Of a stretch of 64,000 nucleotides of DNA, positions 33,893-44,528 are shown piece by piece (positions within the stretch are counted from its first letter, which is position 1; each line of letters opens with the position of its first letter). Source of the stretch: Tethya wilhelma. Lineage: Eukaryota > Porifera > Demospongiae > Tethyida > Tethyidae. The notes beneath the pieces are model-generated. The model was given only the letters and a program-made list of their open reading frames with translations. It made no database searches and was not told the DNA's origin. The translations under genes were made by a program, and so were the position numbers. The stretch spans positions 1-64,000 of the forward strand of contig CAXIPT010000079.1 in assembly GCA_964030475.1 (NCBI GenBank). Reading direction: 5' to 3'.

Positions 33893-36800
33893 CTATGGTC
33901 GACTTCGTGCTATGCAAACCTCGATGCAATGAGCAACATCAGGGTTGTCCTCATCAAACAGGCATTGTTTCTCAGCAGCCACTGGTTTCCCACACTCTGA
34001 ATCATCAAATGAGGCTATACCAACTGGACAACTTGGGTTCACTTTCACTGAGTACCACTGGACAGTCATAGAAGGAGCTGATGCTACCCAATCTTGTATG
34101 AACTGTACCAGCTCTGTGTCGTAGTGTGTGTGTGTACCAATGATGGAGCTTCTGTAAGTGGTCTGCTCTTTAGAGTGGACACAACTGAACACTCCACTGA
34201 GAAGATTTTCTTCAGGAATATTGCAGTGGCATCTTTTGTGAAGGACCTCAATGAGTTTTGAGTGGATGTTTGTCCTGATTTCTTCCGCCTTGTCAGCCTG
34301 CATGTATTAATTGTAAGTTATATTCTAGAAGTAACATGTATCATCATACTTACGTTCCAAGTGATGCAATCATCAGTACGGCTTATCATGAGTTGGAAAT
34401 CTTTTGGAAATGCTATGTTGTAAAAAAAAAGTATACATTCACAATCCATTAAAATATTTGAGATTTTAATTCTTTTTACTTCCAAGAGTTTTCCCATCAG
34501 TAACAGCTTCTATTCCCACTCCATCATCATTCCCAGCAGCCACTTTAAATACATACAGTGAGGAAGGCTTGAGACCGTCAACTGTATAGCTCCCATCACT
34601 CTCTTGTTCATTGTTGCCGATGGTTACTCGAATGGTTGTCACGTTTGTCATCTCTGAATCACTGTTGGAAGTCTTAGGACCATAGCTGATGATGTAATGG
34701 GTAATGATGGGTCCGTTTCTATGGATACACTCCACACTGTCCCAAGATATGGTGACACTGGTGGAGGTGGAGGTGATGATGGTGAGGTTTTGAGGGGCTC
34801 CAGATGGAACTGGAAAATGAAATATTTGTGTCAGAATCAATATAATTCTAGAGTAATGCTAAAATTATGTACCATATATATACCTGTTGAATTGGTCATG
34901 ATGCTATAACTTGTGGTATTGTACAAATCTCCAAGAAGTTTCCTAGCAGTTATATTGCAAGTATATACACTGTAAGCCTCTAGGTGTAGAGTGGCAGTAT
35001 AGGGTCCTTCTCCCTCAGCTCTCACTGTCACACTGCCTTCATCTTGAAATGAGCTACTGCACTGTCCATCTCTTCCATTCAAGTGGCGATAAGATACAAC
35101 ATATTCATCAACTGCCAATCCTCCTTCTGGTTGGTTTAAGATGACTTGGACTGATGTGATGTTAGCTAATTCAGCCACTGAAGAAACCTCAGGAGGTAGA
35201 ACACCTTTAATTTATTATGCATCAGAAATGATATCATAGTCTGAGAAATCTGATAAGTATTAATGTTTTGTACCTGTTGTTGAGACTTCAATTCCATAAA
35301 TTCTCAAGCCTCTGACTGAAGTAAGATAGAAATAAGGTGACCTATCAATCAAGGTTACAATTATCTTGTACATTGCCCAAAGTGTCACATCTGTCAGTTG
35401 ATACTCAGTGGAATCAGTATCAGCAGTAGTTACCACTTGCGGTCGAATACGTGCACACCCAGGTTGTCCCCCCAGAGGACATACTCTATACTGGATCACA
35501 TATCCACCAAAGAGTCTGGAGACAATTGAACTGTTGCTTACTCTCCAGGAAATGGTTATGTCTCCAGTAGTGGGAGATTGCATTGCAGAACCACTATCTT
35601 GATCTAAGGTATTATCTTGATTATGATCTACAAATGCATGGCATTTCATACATGAAACTGATAACTTATGCATTCAAAATCAATTTTAGTGAAGCATTAT
35701 CAATACCTAATAATGCGATGCTTGCAGTAACAGGTGTTGTTGTCCTATTATTAGCCACACTGATTTCATACAGTCCTGAAAGTCTTCCTCTCACTGTCAG
35801 GATGTTGTCATAGTGTCCATCTCTATATAGCTTATTATCTGAGCTGTCAGGCCTGGCCCTCTGTGACTGTGTGTAGTTATCACTGTCTCCAAGAGATGAG
35901 ATGTCAACTCCATCTCTTGTCCAAGTGACAACTGTAGCTGGTCCTCCAGTGGTTCTGAAGGTGAGGGTGAATTCCACTGGGTCTACTCTACTCTCTAGAG
36001 AAATCTGGATAGAGTCAACAGCTGACAATGAACCTGTGGTATGTGAAGTATTGTATCATATTTTATCCTTCAAAAACAATTATCATTCTTAGTGTCTCAC
36101 CATTACTGCTCATTGAATTAGCATAGACTCCTATGTACTTGGTCCTCTCCACTCCATTAGAGTCAGGAATCTCACATCTCCAGATTCCATTTAGTAAATA
36201 AAGTCGATTGTTATCCTCTGCTCTATTACGAAAGACATAAACTGCCTGTCCATGTCGTGTGATTCCAGATATGTGATAAGAAAGATCGACTTGACGAGAA
36301 ACATAGCTATTACTGTGAGCATATCTCCAACTTCCGATACCACTTGGACTGTACCCAAACAATATATTATTATTGACATCTGGTGCTTCAGTGAAATCTG
36401 TACAGCAGTCACTATAGGTAGTACTACACTTCAGTCCCTCCGTTAGATTCATTCCATCAGGATCAATTCCAATATCCTCAGTAGTCACCAGTCCATGGTT
36501 AGGGATCACTCTGTCTCCTAGACTGATCCTAATACCATCATCTATAGCGTGTGATGTAGAGACTATTATAATTATAGTGATAACTATGGTTTAACAATGC
36601 ATTCAGATTGTTAAACAAATTTCATTAATGTCCACGCTACTAGGTTTTTATTATAATCATGTGCTCAACCATGTGAGCCAGCTAGGCTCATGCAGATCGA
36701 TGATTGACTATATATAGCTTTAATACTTACCTTGGCTCTCACAACTGCTGGTGAAGACAGTCACTACAATGATAGTGATGATGTGGGCTGAACTGATCAT
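33893..36800 (-). CDS. Receptor-family gene F, secreted type III, intact
   Basis: Exons: 36800-36731 leader; 36541-36101 N-terminal Ig-like; 36033-35707 second Ig-like; 35627-35274, 35204-34884 and 34809-34480 FN3 1-3; 34412-34354 linker; 34297-33893 Cys-rich SEA-like module ending CIEVCIARSRP. The joined frame is open for 768 residues. FN3-2 has lost the usual Trp (VILNQPEGG for VTWNQPEGG) and carries one extra Ser. The C-terminal module is 6 residues longer than in gene B (CGKPVAAEKQC versus CGNEKQC, plus two at the end). No transmembrane segment is visible, so it is probably secreted. The N-domain loop after the CC pair (TDFTEAPDVNNNILFGYSP) differs from all others here. Confidence 0.88.
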
Positions 36801-36829
36801 AGCTCACTCTTTAGCATTCATGCAGGCAT

Positions 36830-36990
36830 AAGAGTAAAACATGCAGTCAGTATATCAGTCTTGCTGCTTTAATACTTGCTTCTATTTATGGGTATGGCAA
36901 TGCATGGACATCCCCCCACTTCCTGTGTTGATTTGCACATTCTCAGTAGCTATAGCCTGAGCTGATGAGGTGGTGACCATTACCATGCAA
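36830..36990 (-). promoter_or_regulatory. Conserved 5' flank of gene F
   Basis: ACTTCCTG and CTGATGAGGTGGTGACCATT are kept. The NRF1-like site is eroded (GCACATTCTCAG) and the kB-like site is poor (GGACATCCCCCC). Confidence 0.55.
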
Positions 36991-37002
36991 TAATAATGCC
37001 AA

Positions 37003-37100
37003 ACACAGAATCATTGTTGGAAGTCTGACAGCCATAGCTGATGATGTAATGGGTAATGAGTCCATTTCTATGGATACACTCAATACTGTCCCAGCCCATA
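37003..37100 (-). pseudogene. FN3 exon relic
   Basis: It matches the middle of the PSGAPQNL-type FN3 exon (WDSIECIHRNGLIT-like) without acceptor or end. Confidence 0.6.
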
Positions 37101-38238
37101 ATAATTATCATAAAGTTATAATAATAATCATAGTCAGTATATTAAATCAGTTTATCTTGGTGATCTCATAAGCTGGACATGTCTCCATTTCTAGCCCACC
37201 AGTTGAAATAGTTGGGACTATCTTGTCTGGTTCTTCATAAATGGCTCCTCCACTGCTTCCTTTAGTCTGTTTTGTTGCTCCTAAAATAGTACAATAATGG
37301 AATATTTTATACAACTTCAGCTTGGTGGCAAACCATGATCATGCTTGCACCCAAATATATAAGACTTAGTATTATGTTATGGATTACCTTTGAATTGCTT
37401 CTTTATCTTGTATACCCTACAATAATTATTATTGCAATTTGATCTGGTTTAAGTTAAAATTAAGTCACTTGTCAATTTAAAACTTACGCCAAGACATTGA
37501 AGACTACACTAGTCACCAAAGCTGCTGCCAATATGACTATGACTGCTATCAGTCCAGCAATTGTTGCAGACTGAGAGTTACAACTCTGGTCATTTTCATC
37601 TAATAGTATAATAAGAGGCAAATTGGTGTAGAGCAGTATAATTCCTTGCACTATCAACTTCAAATATTTTGTTGATGGTGTATATAATTATGTCGGTTGA
37701 ATTGCAATAAGTGCTTTAATGCATGCTTGTCTTTATCCATAAAACTAACAATGCTTGCACTATAGTATAATTTGGGAAACTTGCTTGGCAATCAATAATA
37801 AACTGAATACACATAAAACTGCTTGCTAAAACAACAAACGCTGTTGCATACCAACCATTATTTCCAACAGTAGACACACTAGCAAAAACTCTCACACTAG
37901 CAAACACCCCCACACCAGCTTCATTGACAGCTGCTACTTTAAAGAGATACTCTTCCATAGGATCAATTCCAGTGGCTGTGTAGCTCCCTCCTTCCTCTTG
38001 GTCTGAGATGTTCACTGTGACATTCATCTGGTTGGTCTCTCCTTCTCCTCCCTGACCATAACTGATGAGGTAATGAGTGAGGAGTCCATTTCTATGGATA
38101 TGCTTAACACTACCCCAAGATATTGTGACACTGGTGGAGGTGGAGGTGACGATGGTGAGGTTTTGAGGGGCTCCAGATGGAACTTGAAAGTTAAGATTTG
38201 TGTCTAAATCAATAATAATATAACTATTATTATTATTA

Positions 38239-38330
38239 CAAGTATAGTTTAAAATAAGAAGTGTAGGAATACTCGGTGCTGTAAAAAACAATAAAACAAG
38301 GCAAGCCTCCGAATTTCGGCATATATGATG
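38239..38330 (-). mobile_element. Decayed Helitron-like hairpin arm
   Basis: It starts CAAGTATAG after A38238 and follows the family arm with many changes. It lies exactly between the last Calx-beta exon and the FN3 exon of gene G. Confidence 0.5.
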
Positions 38331-39703
38331 ATATTGTATCTGTGGTTATCTTTTTCTGGTTATTGAGGCAGTTGATTGATGTCTTGTTTACTCGTATCTC
38401 ACCTTCATTATCAATGATTGTGATACTTGCTTGGTTCAAAAACATGTCTTGAATGTTTTCTGTACTCTGAATGTTTCATTTGTTTCAGTCAGATTGTCAC
38501 CAAAGACTCTAACATTCTCACACATTTCAAGCTATTGTATCCATAATATATAGTCTGGTGAATTTAAATTTCAATTAATTCAATTATGCATGATTGTATG
38601 TAACTTACATTGCCTGGTGAAAATGTCAGCATTGCATTTAGGGGCTCAAAGTCAACTCCTGAATTAGCAGTTCCATCCTCAGTAGTGACAGTCACTATCA
38701 CATCTCTCTGCAAGGTCCCAGGAGGTGGACACACAGTGAGACACACCTCTACTTCTGAGGTTGCTCCAGCATCAAGTTCATCCAGAGAGATCAATGGGGA
38801 ATTAAATGTAATGCTAACACCTTCATGACAGTAATAAAGTGTGGATATATAGTAATTAATGTAGCTCATTGCAAATTACAATCTGGCAGGAGATGGTTAT
38901 ATTATACTAACCATCATCATCTATGATGTTTATAATGGTTGTATCAAAGCCAAGGCTAGTAGCACCAGATGCAATGGAAAGTGTGTATGACTCCAGATTC
39001 TCCACATTGTTGTCATCATTGATATCAGGAGGAATACACTCTCCTTCAGGAGGTGTGTTTGATTCAAAGGTCAAATCCATAGAGGGCAGGGCAAAGTCAT
39101 CATTGGCTGTAAGAGAAACATGTAATATGGTGAGTTCATAATTATTATCAATGTGTTGGATTGCAAAAATTAAGTTAAAGTACCATCTGCTGTGCCTGCC
39201 ATAGCTGATAGAGTTACTACTCGGGTAGAAATAGGATCATCAATAGTTGTATTAGTGACCACACACACTGATGTGTTACTGTCCTCTGAAAGATCATAGG
39301 ATGGTTGGGCAAATCCAAATACTGCCACTGTATACATTAAATCAAAATTTGATTTTCTGATGATATTTATCAATAATTATAATAGTTAATGCCCATGCAT
39401 ACATGCATAAAATAATTATTAATGTATGTATAGTGGATATATACTATAGTTGCCACCTGCTTACCACTTGTGTCAGTTATAAGTGGTGAAAGTGGTAATG
39501 TTACTCCTGTAAAAAATATCTCAGAAGAAGTGGTTGTCACATTGATGGTGAATCCCTCTATTTGTTCAATTCTATTATCTTCAAAAATACTAATGTCCAC
39601 ACATTCCTCTTCTGGTGGCTGTGAAGCAGGGAACACCAGTGCCTCATCAACTGCACTGAAATCTACCCCAGCTGGAGAAGCAAAGCTAACGTTAATTTCA
39701 CTA

Positions 39704-41554
39704 TCATACGTACGGTAGTACGTATAGTAGGAATGGGTCGAATGTCCCATAGACACAATACAAAATGTTGGCCACCATAAAAATCTAGTCAAACATAGGG
39801 TGTGCAACATGAAAAATCAACATTCGACTTTTGAACAACTAATTCATGCAATATGTACAGTAGGTTGAAACTTAAACCAGCGCACCTTCAAACTCCGTTG
39901 TCTCCTATCAACAAATGACTTCTGAATTCTACTTTCAACCGAATCAGCCAGATGGTTACCAATAACAGAGGCTTGTTTCAACTCTATCAGAGAATTGGCA
40001 AGGCCCTCCTCTAACTAATGCAATGTATAGGGATTCCCTTCTCTCTTGAATGTAAGCAAAAATGGCAAATTGCGATTATAGCGGTAAAAAAATGCGTAAA
40101 TTTTGCTGACAATGCAATATGAAACTTACGGTTTTCTTTAACTTCAGCAACAGAGATCAGGAATTGAAGGTGCGCTGGTTAAAGTACCAACCTACTCTAC
40201 ATGTTGCATGAATTAATTGTTCAAAAGTCGATAGTGATTTTTCATATTGCAACCTACAACAAATGACTTCTAAATTTTTGGTACTAACTAGACTTTCAAC
40301 AGAATCAGCCAGATGGTTACCAATAACAGAGGCTTGTTTCAACTCTATCAGAGAATTGGTAAGGCCCTCCTCTACTAACGCAATGTATCGGGGTTCCCTT
40401 CTCTCTTGCATGTAAGCAAAAATGGCAAATAATTGCTATTTTAGCGGTAAAAATTGCTGACAATGCAATTATGAAACTTACGGTTTTTTTTTAACTTCAG
40501 CGACAGAGATCAGGAATTGAAGGTGCGCTGGTTTAAGTACCAACCTACTCTACATGTTGCATGAATTAATTGTTCAAAAGTCAAAAGTTGATTTTTCATA
40601 TTGCACACCCTATCAAACAAAATTAAACCTTCAAAGTTGCTCAGAAGCTCTCACTAACAGATTACCAACTGCATGCAAGGCCTAAAACTCACAAAAACTT
40701 TCTGCAGCACTCGTAGAGAGCGCTAGTGGGAAGCCACAAGAGTGCCATTTTTGTTCATCTAACTTACGTACGTACGTACTTCCTAACTGACTTACTTGAA
40801 AAGGATTTCCAGAGACCCAGAATGTGTTGAGCCAACTTTGACAGCACAAAGTAAGTTCTTTTAATGGGTACTACATTCCTTGATACTCGTTTTCATCATA
40901 AATAGGCCTAAACAAAAACTAGAAAGCTTTAAAACTTAGCGTATAAATTCATGTACTACAATGCAGCCATCTTTGTAAGTAGAGTTCAAAGGTTATTATC
41001 TATCCACGTGGCATTTTATACGCATGCGCATTAGCTTGCTCCAGCATAATGTAGTGCATATAGCTGCTACTCAGGCTTTTTGTAGGGACTAACCAGTCTC
41101 TGATAGTCTCCACACTATAGTGTTGAAAAAAGTGAATGAACAAGTAGTAAAAATTTTAAAAAATAAATAGTGTAGGAATGGGCAGTGCAGTAAAAAGGAT
41201 TGGAACAAGGCATGGTCTCAATTTCGACACATGACTACTTCATTTTTATGCCCAACTCTTGGCTGGCAGTCTAGTTTAAGTTAGATACCTGTCCGTTATA
41301 TTTTACTCCACTTCTTTAGTAGCCAAGTGATTAGCTACAGTACTGAGAAATTTGAACCTATGCAAAGAATGATAAGCTACGGTATTATTGTACAGATCAT
41401 TGCAACACAACACTGATTAAGAAAATCCATATGAAGGATCAAGAAAAAAAATGAAGTAGTCATGTGTCGAAATTGAGACCATGCCTTGTTCCAATCCTTT
41501 TTACCGCACTGCCCATTCCTACACTATTTATTTTTTTAAAATTTTTACTACTTG
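39704..41554 (+). mobile_element. Helitron-like element with nested insert
   Basis: It runs TCATACG... to ...CTACTTG, flanked by A39703 and T41555. It contains the whole family body (motif cluster at about 40960-41040 in reverse, hairpin arms at 41145-41245 and 41452-41554) plus a separate transposon at 39796-40612. It sits between two Calx-beta exons of gene G. Confidence 0.8.
39796..40612. mobile_element. Nested dimeric inverted-repeat transposon
   Basis: Ends TAGGGTGTGCAA on both strands; inverted repeats extend for about 90 bases. The 7-base target duplication TCAAACA is at 39789-39795 and 40613-40619. A third terminal-repeat copy in the middle (about 40185-40252) shows a head-to-tail dimer. 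Each unit has a - strand ORF fragment (40411-40157: EEGLTNSLIELKQASVIGNH; shifted in the other unit) of unknown origin. Confidence 0.75.
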
Positions 41555-42362
41555 TTATCATAATAATGTCAATTATTTTACCCTCTGCTGCAATGTTAGT
41601 TGCTTCAACAGTTTGAATGTTCACCTCCACTCGATTGGTTGGTGCACTGGCCAGTGAAACACATACTTGAAAGCTATCCCCTTCATTAAATATTAATATT
41701 CCAGGTATAGGAGCAGTAGTTCTAACTAGAGCCTCAATAGTATCTAAATCAGTATAAATGTCACAAATTTAAGATAATTAGTAATATACATTACAAATAA
41801 TTATTGCTTGCATGCCTGTCCTATGCACTTTGACTATCAGAGTGTAAATAGACCATGCTAGGCACCATGGATAACTTCCGATCATGGTTCACTCCATTCA
41901 TGATCACACAATCATTATGATCATCACTATTTTAAGCATACCTTCAACTTGAGCATTTCCAGTAGGCAGTAGACTTATTATAAATGATAAGAAACAGACA
42001 AGTAGTTTGATTTCCATCGTAATGTAGCCTTATCTCACACTGTGATGTATATAGTTTGACTCTAGATCAGTTGCTGTTCTATTGCTGGTGATTTATATGT
42101 GACTGTCTAAACTTATGTCCAAACTTCTGTGACATTGTAGTTAAAATTAAGAATAATTGCGATCATGCACTGTAAACGTTCTTGGTGATGATACTGTACG
42201 ACAACAATGTCTGCAATAAAACTGAATTTAATATGAGGGTGGGTGAATACAACAACAGTGGAATGTCTTTCCTATTTGCTTATATGTGTTCCATTCGACT
42301 ATAAATGGAAGTTTATGCTAATGAAATAATACCCTATAGGCTCAAAAAGTCCCTGTATGTAT

Positions 42363-42475
42363 AGTCCAAGTGACAACTGTAGCTGGTCCTCCAGTGGTTC
42401 TGAAGGTGATTTGCTCATACGCAGTAGCTGGCCTGAGCTGATGAGTTGGTGACCATTACCATGCAATATGAATGC
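42363..42475 (-). pseudogene. Ig-exon fragment fused to promoter-flank fragment
   Basis: 42363-42410 matches the second Ig-like exon (GGPATVVTW region). From about 42410 the sequence is the conserved 5' flank (CATACGCAGTAGCTGGCCTGAGC). The junction must come from deletion or unequal exchange between paralogs. Confidence 0.65.
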
Positions 42476-42547
42476 CAACCACAATATAGGTATCTTCTAT
42501 GATAATTATTGCTTCAGTCTATGTTATCTGTTATCTATGATATCTGT

Positions 42548-43045
42548 GACTGAGTTTCAGTTATAAGCTCTAATGAGATATAAAAAATGTGGGTTAAGTA
42601 CAAGGTGAAGCTTGTAAATTTACAACATGAGTATCTTGTTTCAGCATGGCCTTTCTTTTCCATTGTGAATTATGTGCACATACGGTTTCTATAGTTACAG
42701 AGTCAACCCACGACTGTGCACAATGTGTATGATTATGTTTTTGAGTGTTGAATTGACCAGCCCACCCTGTTGAGGTGTTTCCATGTGAGACACACTAGTC
42801 ATGTGACACTTGGTGTTCGGTCTTGTGTCAGTAGCTCTTTCGGCCATTGTGAGCACATGGTTTGTAGTTGAGGGATCAAATCTCACCTGTGTGCTCACTG
42901 TGATGTGTGTGATCATGGTAGTGGGTGGAGTTGATGGGCTGACCCTGTGCTAGGTCTAATCCTTCCCAACACATACAAAACTCGTTAAGGTAATGATATT
43001 CAATATGCATGTTTGAATACAAGCTATAGCTGGTAGAATTACAAC
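42548..43045 (-). repeat. Conserved 0.5-kb unit block, copy 4
   Basis: Holds the MITHITVSTQ ORF at 42916-42695. Confidence 0.6.
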
Positions 43046-43164
43046 CTTAATATGTTTATTGATTAGTCACCAATGCATATAGCTAAGCTAAGCTTCACAC
43101 AGTACTATGTCAAATATTAATGATTACTTACAACAGTTAATTATTGGTGGCTAATGCAGCAATA

Positions 43165-44119
43165 TCATACGTACGGTAGTACGTATAGTAGGAATGGGTC
43201 GACTGTCTCATTGACACAATACAAAATGTTGATGCTTATAAACTTTCGAGGAAAGAAAGCTAAGCCTTTAAATGCATTCAATAGCCTCCCACAGACAGTT
43301 TACTTACTGTATTAACAAAGAAAACTGGCAGAAAGTTTCTAGAGCACTCTGGAGAGAGCGCTGGTGAGAAGCCACAAGAGTGCAATTTTGTTTTCTCCTT
43401 CCTTCCTTACTTCTTCCTAACTGACTTACTTGAACGCGATTTCCAGACAAACAAAAGGCATTGAGCCAACTTTGACTACATAGTGAGACTTCATTTCATC
43501 TGTAGTACGTCCTTTTCGACTTGTTTGCTGGCGAAAAGGCAGCAGACAAAATCTAGGCAGCTTTGAAACTCTTGATATAAAATACTGTACTTTTATTTAG
43601 CCATTTTGATGTAGGTAAAGGTCGTCAATAGACCACGTGGTTTGCATGCCTATAATGCGCATGCGCATCAAATGTACACTTGTGCTTTTTGTAGAGACTG
43701 ACTAGTCTCATCTGTGTGGTTGTCTCCATGCAGTTGAGCACCTTGGTGTTTAAAAAAGTGAATGAACAAGTAGTAAAAATTTTATAAAGATGAGAAGTGT
43801 AGGAATGGGCAGTGCGGTAAAAAGCAAGGAAACAAGACCAGTCTCTGAATTTCGGCACATGACTACTTCATTTTTTTGTGCCCAACTCTCAAACATTACT
43901 GTGTACCTACATTCTACATGCTTGCTATTTCATCTAAATTAGCCAAGAGATTGCTTGCATTGACTCATGAGCTAAACGATCAACATTATTATATCAGTAA
44001 CTTGATTCATGAAAATGAAGTAGTCATGTGCCGAAATTCAGAGACTGGTCTTGTTTCCTTGCTTTTTACCGCACTGCCCATTCCTACACTTCTCATTTTT
44101 ATAAAATTTTTACTACTTG
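43165..44119 (+). mobile_element. Helitron-like element, complete copy
   Basis: Flanked by A43164 and T44120. Hairpin arms share the copy-specific word CCAGTCTCTGAATT and its complement. The related site at about 20812 lacks it. Confidence 0.78.
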
Positions 44120-44195
44120 TAATATTATAAGTTAAGGTCAGATCATTGCATTTATGACACTGAGGATCCATATTGAAATGGGGATCAAGAATAAA

Positions 44196-44400
44196 TTAAA
44201 AATTTATGTGCCGAAATTGAGACATACCTTGTTCCAATACTTTTTACCGCACTAATTACTTATTGTCATTGTTTGTATCTAATGTAACATGGAACAATTT
44301 ACCTGACTCCATTGTGTCTTCTGATACTATTTCTGCCTTTAAATGTTCATTTACTTCTGTGTCACCTTTTAGAAGACATTTGAACCAGAATAATTCCCTT
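44196..44400 (+). mobile_element. Arm fragment and LINE 3' end relic
   Basis: 44196-44254 matches a Helitron-like arm. It is followed by the LINE end seen at 21340-21480 (SSDTISAFKCSFTSV, FRRHLN). Both pieces are in the same order as at 20882-21480, so they belong to the duplicated unit. Confidence 0.55.
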
Positions 44401-44528
44401 AGACACATGTTTTACATTAACATTTTGTTGTGCTACTCATGCTGTCTCTTGTCATTCAATGGACATAAACTTTCATAGAGAAAAAACTGTCACTGTCTGT
44501 TACATTATACATTTTTGAACTGAGAGTT

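Larger units (their letters stand above)
37147..42017 (-). pseudogene. Gene G: Calx-beta exons leading into FN3-TM-tail (chimeric)
   Basis: Upstream part: 42017-41942 signal peptide (MEIKLLVCFLSFIISLL); 41743-41582 first Calx-beta half; 39702-39465 second half (PAGVDFSAVDEALVFP); 39327-39184, 39106-38912 (ending IINIIDDD), 38820-38609 (TVTTEDGTANSGVDFEP) and 38531-38403 (ending ASITIIDNE). Downstream part: 38182-37856 FN3, 37599-37488 TM (ATIAGLIAVIVILAAAL), 37416-37388 VYKIKRQFK-type, 37280-37147 tail with AIYEEP and AYEI. Phases fit across the change, since the last Calx-beta exon ends in phase 1 if one missing base is restored and the FN3 exon needs phase 1. Lesions: that -1 frameshift (stop at TCF*), and a transposon directly at the start of the 39702 exon with no in-frame acceptor. 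It may instead be two adjacent broken genes. Confidence 0.6.

Noticed and set aside
40157..40411. 84-codon ORF as a host gene
   Set aside because: It is part of a dimeric transposon and its partner unit has a frameshift.
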